Positions 12,186 to 47,691 of a stretch of 64,000 nt of DNA are shown here, one piece after another. Origin of the DNA: Apostichopus japonicus (taxonomy: Eukaryota > Echinodermata > Holothuroidea > Aspidochirotida > Stichopodidae); assembly GCF_037975245.1 (NCBI RefSeq), contig NC_092566.1, positions 17,027,001 through 17,091,000 of the forward strand. The letters are read 5' to 3'. Made by a program: the position numbers and the translations under genes. The notes below the pieces were generated by a model, which was not told the origin of the DNA, did not search any database, and worked only from the letters and a program-made list of their open reading frames with translations. The number at the start of each line of letters is the position of its first letter. The stretch's first letter is position 1.

Positions 12186-12619
12186 TGTCGACTCAATGGG
12201 GCTGGGGTTGAGAGTCAACCAGTAGTTTTAGTTGTTTGGTCTTCGTGCTCAGGTTCTTTTTTATTCCTTTTTGTGACTTCTGATTAAGAATAAAAGGGTT
12301 AGGTAAATTACGTTTGATGTGGTGAAGTAATTGGCCTTTGTTTTGTGTGTGTGCTTTGCTACTTAAAAAGAACAGAATAATATTATTGCAATGACGCGCC
12401 AAATCTTACAATCGCCTGCGAGAAAGGGTTTGACGTAATGTGAACGTCATTTGTGTAATCTATTTTACTGCTTTTGTTTAATTAAGATAACAGATTACAC
12501 AATTAAAACGAAGACACGTTCTCCAGCCCGAAATAATGATTGGTGCAAATAAAACTAAGTTCTGACACAATCTCTGCTTTGAATCAAATACAAACTGAAT
12601 GCTACTATTTTTAACTTTT

Positions 12620-14130
12620 AATCATTACTATAAATCGGTCTATCAAATGAATAGTTATAACATCGTCAATATCTAACTCCCAAAGCAAAAATCATAAATA
12701 TTTATGACATACAATATGCCGAAACAGAAGCCACTTCATAACTATGATTAAACATATTCATACTAAATAAGCATTGACTTCGTCAAGTAGCCAGATCCTC
12801 GTTTTGCATTGAAGGATTATCTACTGAATAACTTATTTACATAACAAAGAGAAATATTTACAGTTATCTATGAGGCTTCCTCATAAACAATTCTATCAAT
12901 AGGTCGATCAAATCAATAGTAATAACATAGTCAATATCTAACTCCCAAAGCAAAAATTATAAATATTTATGACATACAATATACCGAAACAGAAGCCACT
13001 TCATAACTATGATTAAACATATTCATACTAAATAAGCATTGACTTCGTCAAGTAGCCAGATCCTCGTTTTGCATTAAAGGATTATCTACTAAATAACTTA
13101 TTTACATAACAAAGAAGAAATATTAACAGTTCTCTATGAGGCTTCCTCATAAACAATTCTATCAATAGGTCGATCAAATCAATAGTAATAACATAGTCAA
13201 TATCTAACTCCCAAAGCAAAAAATATAAATATTTATGACATACAATATACCGAAACAGAAGCCACTTCATAACAATGATTAAACATATTCATACTTAATA
13301 AGCATTGACTTCGTCAAGTAGCCAGATCCTCGTTTTGCATTAAAGGATTATCTACTGAATAACTTATTTACATAACAAAGAGAAATATTTACAGTTCTCT
13401 ATGAGACTTCCTCATAAACAATACTATCAATGGGTCGATCAAATCAATAGTAATTACATAGTCAATATCTAACTCCCAAAGTAAAAATTATAAATATTTA
13501 TGACATACAATATGCCGAAACAGAAGCCACTTCATAACTATGATTAAACATATTCATACTTAATAAGCATTGACTTCGTCAAGTAGCCAGATCCTCGTTT
13601 TGCATTAAAGGATTATCTACTGAATAACTTATTAACATAACAAAGAGAAATATTAACAGTTCTCTATGAGGCTTCCTCATAAACAATTCTATCAATGGGT
13701 CGATCAAATCAATAGTAATAACATAGTCAATATCTAACTCCCAAAGCAAAAATCATAAATATTTATGACATACAACATGCAGAAACGGAAGGCACTTCAT
13801 TACTATGATTAAACATATTCATACTAAATAAGCATTGACTTCGTCAAGTAGCCAGATCTTCGTTTTGCATTAAAGGATTATCTACTGAATAACTTATTTA
13901 CATAACAAAGAGAAATATTTGCAGTTCTTCATGAGACTTCCGCATAAACAATACTATCAATCGGCCGATCAAATCAATGGTAATTACATAATCAATATCT
14001 AACTTCCAAAGCAAAATCATAAGTATTTATGACATACAATATGCAGAAAAAACAATCCATAACTATGATTAAACATAATCATACTAAATAAGCATTAAAT
14101 TAGTCAAGGGGCGAGATACTCGCTGTCCAT
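12620..14130. repeat. 265-bp satellite array, about 6 units (copy A)
   Basis: GTAGCCAGATC recurs at 12,787, 13,052, 13,318, 13,583 and 13,848, spaced 265-266 bases, with a degraded last unit near 14,110. Units are AT-rich and highly similar. Open frames inside are periodic artefacts. Confidence 0.95.
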
Positions 14131-14973
14131 TTAACAGAAGTTCTTCCTTCCTTGTGTAACAGTTAGCAATGCTGATGACATCCAAGAAAATAAGCACGTT
14201 GCGTTTAGACCTAATTATAGACCTACGTTTTACTCTAAATATTCTCAGAATGAGCTTTTTGACGTCTACCTTTAAGGTTTTGTTTTCAACGAACTTAGGG
14301 CTACATCTCCTTCTTTATGAAATTCTTGATCCACTTCTGTTCCTTTTCATTAATGTCCATGCCCCTACATTAATCAGTAGGTGAATATAGAATTTGGCCC
14401 CCACCTTGGAAATCATATGCACGCCACTGACTGCATGGGAATGAATTGTCTTATAAAAGAAGACGCGCTTCGTCTCAAAAGAACTATACGGCTACTAATG
14501 AGTTCACCTAACTGTTCAAAAAACCGTGGCGCAATACGGATGACTATCTTTACCAACCATTTTGGGAACTTAAAAGTAGTCCATATCTGTTTTCCTTGCT
14601 TGTTTTAAATTGTGTAACGTTGCAGTACTTCTTTTACGTGAAATAATCCTCTCCTAGATTAACGGTCTAGTTTAGGCCCGCGACCCGGGATCTTTCATGA
14701 GACAAAACTACCACCACCAACCAGACCCCAACCATCAAACTCGGCAACTTGTGAGAGAGTTTAGATTAATTTTCCGATATTTGCAATAATCCCTCAAGCA
14801 ACCATAGTTGTGAATCGTCGTTCTAGGTGTTACATATGCATGACTTTGGCAAGGTTTGGTGGACAGGAACTGTCAAGAAAACGACATTTCATACGTAGGT
14901 GGAATAATGTTCGAGTACCAGTGTATAACAAATCTTAGTTTCATGTCATTCGTTTACATTGTCTAAGTATATT
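14131..14973. other. 3' flank of adhesion GPCR gene A
   Basis: Lies between the satellite and the gene's stop codon and is conserved in copy B at about 46,340-47,228. No domain is recognised. Probably holds the 3' UTR of gene A on the minus strand. Confidence 0.45.
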
Positions 14974-37459
<22,486 letters not shown>

Positions 37460-37901
37460 ATTGTCCTTCCTTTTCAAAGCGTTTCCAATGATATAGTAGT
37501 ATGTTCAATTCACTTAGCTGGTATGGTTAAGCGACGTAAGTAATGTTTCCCTAAACACAGAACAAGTACGGTGCGTATGTCATAGCCAAGTGAACTCGAT
37601 CAGCACTTTTTGAATATGCTGGTTGTCATTTGAGATCCACACAGACCAATCCGTCGACAAATTTATTGACCACTAACCTGTGGGGCCGTGCGGGTGCCTT
37701 ATTTAGGAAAAGCGTTTAAGGAGGAAGAATGAGCGTGACAAGGAACAAAGTAATAAGTGATACAATTAAAGCAAAATCAGGAGTAATTACCTAACCCAAA
37801 CTTTAAAAAGGAAGGACAACAAGTACGGTGCGTACGTCATAGCCAAGGGAACTCGATCAGCACTTTTTGAATATGCTGGTTGTCATTTGAGATCCACACA
37901 A

Positions 37902-39555
37902 TAACATGCGGTCATAATTTTGGTAAGTTTAACATTTCTTTATGCTGTTTGATGTAATTCTGTACTAACAGAAGCATTACAAGAATATATCAACGGTAAA
38001 TGCATTTTCATCATGTACAATAGGAGAATGATGTATGTCTCCCGCTGATTGTTTTAATTTTATTTCCTTCATGATAATTTCATGTTCGTTTGAAGTTCAA
38101 ACTTTTTGTACCAAAAGTGTACTGTCAATGATTCCGAAATCTCCAGAAAATAACGTTTTGTTCTTCTACAAATTTTGATTTGATTTCATAAGTTGCCTTG
38201 TTATAACATTGTACCAATTAATCCAGGAATAAAGCTTATCAAATTAGTAACCTAAATGTTCTAGGAAATTAAATGTATTAGCAATTTTGAAGATCTTGTG
38301 TGCGATGTTACATTAAATGTGTAAAGGTAGCAAAGAATTGCTAAGCTTTTTGACTATCTGGTAACAAGTTTTACATTCTATATGCCTCTCGCTTTTTTCC
38401 TCTTTATCTTTTGCTTCGAGGGGGTTGGAGGAGGGCACGCGGCCAAACCTTCCAACTAACGAGTGGCTAAATCATGTCATCTAAAAGTTTGAATTTTTTA
38501 CTCTGCTAAGCTCTTGATAAAGTCTCTTATAACTTTTTTTCTGTCTGTAGATTCTCCCCAGATTTTAAGGCATCCATCATAAGTATTTACTCTCCAGCTC
38601 CTCACACTCCTTCATAAGGAGCATGTTAAATTTGTTATTCATATAGATCTCAAATTAAACGCTTCTTGGACATTGTTCCTCTAGATTGTCATGCGTTCTT
38701 AACTTGACTGCTCGCTTGTATAGGTGAAGACTACTTGGGAAGTTTTCATCTTCACTAATTCGCTAACTATGAGTAATACTTTAGGAGTTTTTTTTGTGAC
38801 AGTGAAAATCATTAGCTTTACAAGACCAATTTCATTCGAGCTTCCTAATTATTGAATAATTTGAATACAAGTAAACTGTTTTGAAGATTTCCCTGCAGTT
38901 TGCGACTTGTATAAAGCTTTATTGCTAGCATATAAGAATTGAAAATTGAATCAATGTAATTTCATCCCTCTTCTATCACTATATGAAAATACATCGCACG
39001 GATTTATTTCAAGTAAAGCGGACAAGTAGAGTTATTGGGAATGATGGCCAGTTATTGGTGGCGAATGCTGGTGATTATTGATTGACAGTTCCCGTTGATT
39101 GACATACTGTAGTATCATAGTGCACGTCAACCTTCCTCTTTAGTGTTCTCCTACGAATTGGTGCCAGTGTTGTCATATTTGTTGTATTTCAGTGTTCTGT
39201 ATTTATGTTGTATTTGGTGACATTCAAGGGGCAAAAAATAAAGCGGTTTCAAATGTTAAACTTATCGTTTCTAGGATCACTCTTTTGAGTCTCTTTGTTT
39301 CTTCAAATCATTACGACGAGCTATTTTTTCGCACGCCAGATTGACCTTCCCAGACTGTTATACTTCTTCAAATCACCCGACTTCAAAGTCAGTACGTGTG
39401 GATGCACCATATAAAACCCTAGGTAGAATTAGTGCTACTAAGAGTTCTTTCTTTTTACAGCCTGCTTCAGCGGAGCCACTCTTTGTCCAAACAAAGCTCC
39501 AAAACCAAACCAGGATAAGAAATAAAATCCTCCGGAGTCTCAGTTGAAGCTTCCC
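37902..39555. other. Intergenic region, no gene recognised
   Basis: AT-rich sequence between gene A's promoter duplicate and the LINE remnant. No domain or repeat structure was recognised on either strand. Confidence 0.4.
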
Positions 39556-40272
39556 AAAACCCTGTTTGTCTTAGCCAAACTTTCAGGAAAGCCAAACCCA
39601 ACACCTTAATATCCCAATCAGAACCTAGAAACATTGAAATAACATCAGGAAACCCAGAGTCTACAAATTCTCTTCTAAAATCTAAAACAAATGCGTCCAA
39701 AAATAACTCCGCAGTTGTTTGTGGTATTAACCCTGGTTTTACTGACAACGAAATTAAAGTAGAACTTATTGATCAGGGGAATAAACCAAATTATGTTAAA
39801 TATTAATAACTAAGATAACCAACAAGGAAACCTGGAAAGTTAAAGTTAGCTTCTTGGTCGCTGACGACAGAGACAACCTTGTTTAAAAAAAAAATAGTTC
39901 ACCCTAGGATGTTCCATACATAGAGTAGAGCAATACCAAGATAGTCCACCAGTCCTCCAATGCTAGAAATGTTAAGGCTTTGGCCACACATTCGACAACT
40001 GTTAAAACGAAACAAAATGTCTAACATGTGGTGGAAACCACACAGTATAAGAGTGCACACATTTAAAGAAAATAAACATACTGAAAATTGGAGGCAAACA
40101 TGTAGCACTATACAAACTTTCAAGAAATAAAACAGAACAGACCTGATGAAAGTTCAAAACAAGAATCTCATTCCCAAATAGCCACTCCGCAACAATCGAA
40201 CTAAAAAATAGCATTGATTCCTCCTCAGTTGACTTAGTAGATTCTTTGTTGAGCTCTTCAAATTTGTTACCG
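39556..40272 (+). pseudogene. Decayed LINE ORF1 (gag-like) with two CCHC knuckles
   Basis: One frame reads VVCGINPGFTDNEIKVELID, as before the knuckles of Jockey/I-type ORF1 proteins. After a shift, 39,961-40,002 encodes C-x2-C-x4-H-x4-C (ending GFGHTFDNC) and 40,018-40,056 encodes C-x2-C-x3-H-x4-C (CLTCGGNHT). Three stop codons fall inside the knuckles, so it is dead. No RT part follows; the 311-bp repeat starts at once. Confidence 0.6.
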
Positions 40273-40274
40273 AA

Positions 40275-41090
40275 AAGGCGCTATCATTTTAATAAAAATG
40301 ACATTTGAACCTTCATATTAATATTATTTATTTTTCCTTTAAGATATGGACCTATTATCGCAGTTTTATTGCCTGGTTGGTAGCAGAAGGGGCCGCTCTA
40401 TCACATAGGCCTCTTTTGGGAACGATTAAACAAATCACGATTTCGGCCAAAAATTGAAAATATCATAAAGCTACACCCTTACCAAAATGTCAAATTTCGA
40501 CCAAAAATCGAATCTTTCCGATTTCGATCAGGATGAATTATATCGGTTCCCGTAACTCATATCTGTTGTTTCATCTATAAAAATCCGTTGACTGAGCCAT
40601 CATTTTTATAAAAATGACATTTGAACATTCCTATCAATATTATTTAATTTTCCTTTAAGATATGGACCTATTATCGCAGTTTTATTGCCTGGTTGGTAGC
40701 AGAATGGGCTTCTCTATCACATAGGCCTTTTTCGGGAACAATTAACAAAATCACGATTTACGCCAAAAATTGAAAAAATCATATACTCTTACCAAAATGT
40801 CAAATTTCGACCAAAAATCATATCTTTCCGATTTCGATCAGGATGGAATATATCGATTCCCGTAACTCATATCTGTTGTTTCATCTATAAAAATCCGTTG
40901 ACTGAGCTACCATTTTTCATAAAAATGACATTTGAACATTCATATCAATATTATTTAATTTTCCTTTAAGATATGGACCTAATATCGCAGTTTCATTGCC
41001 TGGTTAGTCGCAGAATGGGCCTCTCTATCACTTAGGCCTGTTTCGGGAACAATTAACAAAATCACGATTTCGGCCAAAAATTGATTTGGC
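40275..41090. repeat. About 311-bp tandem repeat, 3 units (copy B)
   Basis: AAGATATGGACCTA recurs at 40,341, 40,657 and 40,968. Same unit as at 9,920-11,335. Confidence 0.85.
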
Positions 41091-41448
41091 CATTATCCGG
41101 ATATCCAAATTTAGAAGTAAGGTAAACAGCTGGGTGTTGACAAGGAAAGGGCAAGTACTGTAGAGAGTGGAAACGTACTACGAGGCGGAGTCGGACAGGA
41201 AGGAGCAGTAATGGAGGTGAATATGGAGAAAGGAAAATCATTCGAGTGAAGATAGCCATCAGGTGTGAAGAGAAGAAAGGGGATGAATGGGGCAGTGATG
41301 AAAGAAAGAGGCAGGGGAAGTATGTCCTACCATAACTTCGTTGTTGTGACCACGTGGTTGAACGGTTGGAAGGCAGTGGATCCACTATCGTTCCATGCAA
41401 AGACGAAATGTATGTAACGGTAACCAAAGCATCCAACACATTGTATAT

Positions 41449-42040
41449 CACCCGATACTCATAGCTAGTATACAGTAACTAATGTTCATGTTCCACAACC
41501 GTGCATCAGTAACTACTGCGCTGTGTTCGCATCACGGTAACATGTGCTACAGGTGGCACAGTAATTACTGCAAAGCTGTTACACATTGAACTCCGAGTCG
41601 GAAGGCGAAAATGCGAGGCGGCTGGGTAGCGAAGACTACTCCCTAACCAAACAATACGGAGTGCATGGTCTTATTAGTTAATCGGTTTGATTTAAAAATT
41701 CTTCACGGACAGGTGAGTGTGTGCAAGTCGCAAACAGATACAAAACCGATACACAAAATGGGACCTAAGGTGGGGTAGGGGGAACCTAGATTAGCCTAAT
41801 GGGTAGTTTCACGTCTAAATTAGGCCTTAATATAGTAATAGTTTACCACGTCAAATTTTCAAAGACTCCTTGTCCAGTCGCGCAGTTCTTTTTCTTACAT
41901 GGGAACTTGCAACAACTTTGCAGTTACTACTGTGCCACCTGTAACACATGTGACCGTGTTACGAACACAGCGCAGTAGTTACTGATGCACGGTTGTGGAA
42001 CATGAACAATAGTTACTATACTAGCTATGAGTAACGGGTG
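41449..42040. mobile_element. Long-TIR MITE, complete (copy B)
   Basis: Inverted arms of about 125 bases (41,449-41,573 and 41,914-42,040), starting CACCCGATACTCATAGCTAG. Both arms contain GTTCATGTTCCACAACCGTG on the appropriate strand. The 340-base interior has no coding region. Flanks show a possible TATA duplication. Confidence 0.8.
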
Positions 42041-42209
42041 TATAAGTCCATATCTGACGTGCTGTGGTCTGAATGATTGAAATGTCGCCTAACTGAAGAA
42101 CCAGTCTGAATATTGTTACATGTGAAGCTGTGGGCATATAAATGTATCTTTGGGTCACCTACATATAAGCACACCACAGGTTTACTACTGACTATGGCTT
42201 ATTTTGATA

Positions 42210-42345
42210 ATCGCTTCTCGGCCTCTTTGGCTAAGGTCATGAGTAGTTTGCTCCGTGACCTATGAAGAAGGATCATGTGTAATGTCTGTTACTTTTCTAA
42301 GGGACTCGTAGTACACATCTGGCATTTATCACACAGTCACAGTGT
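42210..42345 (+). ncRNA. U2-snRNA-like sequence (copy B)
   Basis: Same structure as at 12,053: ATCGCTTCTCGGCCT, the GGTCA/TGACC-bounded insert, then GATCATGTGTAATGTCTGTT. A few differences from copy A; not a functional U2 gene. Confidence 0.6.
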
Positions 42346-42779
42346 CGACTCAAGGGGGCTGGGGTTGAGAGTCAACCAGTAGTTTTAGTTGTTTGGTCCT
42401 CGTGCTCAGGTTCTTTTTTATTCCTTTTTGCGACTAATGATCAAGAATAAAAAGGGCAGGTAAATTACGTTTGATGTGGTGAAGTAATTGGCCTTTGTTT
42501 TGTGTGTGTGCTTTGCTACTTAAAAAGAACAGAATAATATTATTGCAATGACTCGCCAAATCTTACAATCGTCTGCGAGAAAGGGTTTGACGTAATGTGA
42601 ACGTCATTTGTGTAATCTATTTTACTGTTTTTTTTTTAATTAAGATAACAGATTACACAATTAAAACGAAGACACGTTCTTCAGCTCGAAATAATGATTG
42701 GTGCAAATAAAACTAAATTCTGACAAAATCTCTGCTTTGAATCAAATGCAAACTGAATGCTACTATTTTTTTTACTTTT

Positions 42780-45700
42780 AATCATTACTATCAATAGGTC
42801 GATCAAATCAATAGTAATAACATAGTCAATATCTAACTCCCAAAGCAATAATCATAAGTATTTATGACATACAATAGGCCGAAACAGAAGCCACTTCATA
42901 ACTATGATTAAACATATTCATACTGAATAAGCATTTACTTCGTCAAGTAGCCAGATCTTCTTTTTGCATTAATGGATTATCTACTGAATGACTTATTTAC
43001 ATAACAAAGAGAAATATTTACAGTTCTCCATGAGACTTCCTCATAAACAATACTATCAATAGGCCGATCAAATCAATAGTAATTACATAATCAATATCTA
43101 ACTCCCAAAGCAAAAATCATAAGTATTTATGACATAAAACATGCAGAAACGGAAGGCACTCCATTACTTTGATTTAACATATTCATACTAAATAAGCATT
43201 GACTTCGTCAAGTAGCCAGATCTTCGTTTTGCATTAAAGGAATATCTACTGAATAACTTATTTACATAACAAAGAGAAATATTAACAGTTCTTCATGAGA
43301 CTTTCACATAAACGAAACTATCAATAGGCCGATCAAATCAATGGTAATTACATAATCAATATCTAACCTCCAAAGAAAAATCATAACTATTTATGACATA
43401 CAATATGCCGAAACAGAAGCCACTTCATATCTATGATTAAATAAATTCATACTTAATAAGCATTGACTTCGTAAAGTAGCCATATCTTCGTTTTGCATTA
43501 AGAGAATAACTCTACTGAATGACTTATTTACATGACAAAGAGAAATATTTACAGTTCTCCATGAGAATTCCTCATAAACAATACTATCAATAGGCCGATC
43601 AAATCAATAGTAATTACATAGTCAGTATCTAACTCCCAAAGCAAAAATCATAAGTATTTATGACATAAAACATGCAGAAACGGAGGGCACTCCATTACTT
43701 TGATTAAACATATTCATACTAAATAAGCATTGACTTCGTCAAATAGCCAGATCTTCGTTTTGCATTAAAGGATTATCTACTGAATAACTGATTTACATAA
43801 CAAAGAGAAATATTAACAGTTCTTCATGAGACTTTCACATAAACAAAACTATCAATAGGCCAATCAAATCAATGGTAAGTACATAATCAATATCTAACTT
43901 CCAAAGCAAAATCATAAGTATTTATGACATACAATATGCCGAAACAGAAGCCACTTCATAACTATGATTAAACAAATTCATACTTAATAAGCATTGAGTT
44001 CGTAAAGTAGCCATATCTTCGTTTTGCATTAAGAGAATAACTCTACTGAATGACTTATTTACATAACAAAGAGACTTTTTGCAGTTCTTCATGAGACTTC
44101 CGCATAAACAATACTATCAATAGGCCGATCGAATCAATAGTAATAACATAGGCAATATCTAACTTCCAAAGAAAAATCATAAGTATTTATGACATACAAT
44201 ATGCCGAAACAGAAGCCACTTCATAACTATGATTAAACATATTCATACTTAATAAGCATTGACTTCGTAAAGTAGCCATATCTTCGTTTTGCATTAAGAG
44301 AATAACTCTACTGAATGACTTATTTACATAACAAAGAGACATTTTTTGCAGTTCTTCATGAGACTTCCGCATAAACAATACTATCAATAGGCCGATCAAA
44401 TCAATAGTAATAACATAGGCAATATCTAACTTCCAAAGAAAAATCATAAGTATTTATGACATACAATATGCCGAAACAGAAGCCACTTCATAACTATGAT
44501 TAAACATATTCATACTGAATAAGTATTTACTTCGTCAAGTAGCCAGATCTTCTTTTTACATTACAGGATTATCTACTGAATAACTTATTTACATAACAAA
44601 GAGAAATGTTTACAGTTCTCCATGAGACTTCTCCATAAACAATACTATCAATAGGCCGATCAAATCAATAGTAATTACATAATCAATATCTAACTTCCAA
44701 AGCAAAAATCATAAGTATTTATGACATAAAACATGCAGAAACGGAAGGCACTCCATTACTTTGATTTAACATATTCATACTAAATAAGCATTGACTTCGT
44801 CAAATAGCCAGATCTTCGTTTTGCATTAAAGGAATATCTACTGAATAACTTATTTACATAACAAAGAGAAATATTAACAGTTCTTCATGAGACTTTCACA
44901 TAAACAAAACTATCAATAGGTCGATCAAATCAATGGTAATTACATAATCAATATCTAACTTCCAAAGCAAGAATCATAAGTATTTATGACATACAATATG
45001 CCGAAACAGAAGCCACTTCATAACTATGATTAAACAAATTCATACTTAATAAGCATTGACTTCGTCAAGTAGCCATATCTTCGTTTTGCATTAAGAGAAT
45101 AACTCTACTGAATGACTTATTTACATAATAAAGAGACATTTTTGCAGTTCTTCATGAGACTTCCGCATAAACAATACTATCAATAGGCCGATCAAATCAA
45201 TAGTAATAACATAGTCAATATCTAACTTCCAAAGAAAAATCATAAGTATTTATGACATACAATATGCCGAAACAGAAGCCACTTCATAACTATGATTAAA
45301 CATATTCATACTGAATAAGTATTTACTTCGTCAAGTAGCCAGATCTTCTTTTTACATTACAAGATTATCTACTGAATAACTTATTTACATAACAAAGAGA
45401 AATGTTTACAGTTCTCCATGAGACTTCCTCATAAACAATACTATCAATAGGCCGATCAAATCAAAAGTAATTACATAATCAATATCTAACTACCAAAGCA
45501 AAAATCATAAGTATTTATGACATAAAACATGCAGAAACGGAAGGCACTCCATTACTTTGATTTAACATATTCATACTAAATAAGCATTGACTTCGTCAAA
45601 TAGCCAGATCTTCGTTTTGCATTAAAGGATTATCTACTGAATAACTTATTTACATAACAAAGAGAAATATTAACAGTTCTTCATGAGACTTTCACATTAA

Positions 45701-46345
45701 CAAAACTATCAATAGGTCGATCAAATCAATGGTAATTACATAATCAATATCTAACTTCCAAAGCAAAAATCATAAGTATTTATGACATACAATATGCCGA
45801 AACAGAAGCCACTTCATAACTATGATTAAACATATTCATACTAAATAAGCATTGACTTCGTCAAGTAGCCAGATCTTCGTTTTGCATTAAAGGATTATCT
45901 GCTTAATAACTTATTTACATAACAAAGAGAAATATTAACAGTTCTTCATGAGACTTTCACATAAACAATACTATCAAAGCCGATCAAATCAATGGTAATA
46001 ACATAATCAATATCTAACTTCCAAAGCAAAAATCATAAGTATTTATGACATACAACATGCAGAAACAGAATACTCTCCATAACTATGATTAAACATATTC
46101 ATACCAAATATGCATTGACTTCGTCAAGTAGCCAGATCTTCGTTTTGCATTAAGAGAATAACTCTATCGAATGACTTATTTACATAACAAAGAGAAATTT
46201 TTGCAGTTCTTCATGAGACTTCCTCATAAACAGTACTGTCAATGGGACGATCAAGTCAATAGTAATTACATAAGTATTTATGACATACAACATGGAAAAA
46301 CAACAATCCGTAACTATGATTAAACATATTCATAATAAATAAGCA
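42780..46345. repeat. 265-bp satellite array, about 13 units with 3-unit higher order (copy B)
   Basis: Same 265-bp unit as copy A. Units fall into types, one marked CATGCAGAAACGGAAGGCAC and another TATGCCGAAACAGAAGCCAC. The order type-2, type-2 (with TATTTACTTCG), type-1 repeats at about 44,195 and 44,990, giving a ~796-bp higher-order unit. Confidence 0.92.
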
Positions 46346-47228
46346 TTAAAGTTGTCAAGGAGCGAGATACTCGCTGTGCATCTAACAGAAGTTCTTCCTT
46401 TCTTGTGCAACAGTTAGCAATGCTGATAACATCAAAAAAAATAAGCACGTTGTGTTTAGACCTAATTATAGACCTACGTTTTACTCTAAATATTCTCAGA
46501 ATGAGCTTTTGGACGTCTACCTTTAAGGTCTCGTTTTCAACGAACTTAGGGCTACATCTCCTTCTTCATGAAATTCTTGATCCACGTCTGTCCCTTTTCA
46601 TTAATGTCCATGTCCCTACATTAATCAGTAGGTGAATATAGAATTTGGCCCCCACCTTGGAAATCATATGCACGCCACTGACTGCATGGGAATGAATTTT
46701 CCTATAAAAGAACGCACTTCGTCTCAAAAGAACTTTACGGCTACTAATGAGTTCATCTAACTGTTCAAAAAACCGTGGCGCAATACGGATGACTGTCTCT
46801 ACCGTTCATTTTGGGAAACTAAAGGAGTCATTATCTGTTTTCCTTGTTTGTTTTAAATTGTGTAACGTTCCAGTACTTCTTTAACGTGAAATAATCCTTT
46901 CCTAGATTAGCGGTCTAGTTTAGGCCCGCGACCCGGGATCTTCCATGAGACAAAACTACTACCACCACCAACCAGACCCCAACCATCAAACTCGGCAACT
47001 TGTGAGAAAGTTTAGATTAATTTCCCGATATTTGCAATTATAATCTTTCAAGCAACCATACTTTGCGAATCGTCGTTTTAGTGTTGCATATGCATGACTT
47101 TGTCAAGTTTTGGTGGACAGGACCTGTCAAGAAAACGACATTTCATACGTAGGTGGAATACTGTTCGAGTACCAGTGTATAACAAATCCTATTTTTCATG
47201 TCATTCGTTTACATTGTCTAAGTATATT
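46346..47228. other. 3' flank of adhesion GPCR gene B
   Basis: Closely matches 14,131-14,973. No domain recognised; likely 3' UTR of gene B on the minus strand. Confidence 0.45.
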
Positions 47229-47691
47229 CTAGACTTTATTTCTTCCATCTATCCTATTTAGTGGCAGAGATGACGAGTTAGTCTCATTGCTTGTTACGCC
47301 CGATTGCAAACAATTTGTCATTATGCACTTTGAAAAGATTTGTCTTACTTCTGGGTTCTTCAGACAAATGAAAATGAAGAGAACAAATCCTTGAAGAGAA
47401 GTAAGTAAGCAAAAAAGTATTTCAAAGAGTTGCATTTGGAAGTTCGGTAAAATGGAAAGGAAACCGAAAATCCAAGAGAGCCCGAGAAGTATCCAGAACA
47501 GGGCGAACTGTTGTATTCGAAGCAGTATCTCTCTTCTCTTATGAAGTTGAGCATTCGTTGACAGAATTGGCCGAAAGACCACATTTCGAATGACCATGAT
47601 GAATATTACGACGTTGGCTGTGACCAAAAGAAAAAGCCACAAAAGGAATCCAAGGTAGAGGAAATATTCATTCGGCAAAAAGCAACTGTAT
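47229..47691 (-). CDS. Gene B last exon: TM5-TM7 and tail
   Basis: 463 bases, the same length as in gene A. Acceptor TTTTTCAG. Differences from A are scattered substitutions (for example FGFLSILPNFQMQLFEILFC); helices and stop are kept. Confidence 0.9.

Noticed and set aside
13082-13270. Open frames inside the 265-bp satellite
   Set aside because: They recur with the repeat period and break in most units.
12620-14130. CRISPR-like array
   Set aside because: Contiguous 265-bp units without unique spacers in animal DNA; a satellite.
14169-14384. Open frame repeated in both copies (14,169 and 46,405)
   Set aside because: Lies in the 3' flank, no domain, and the similarity is explained by the segmental duplication.
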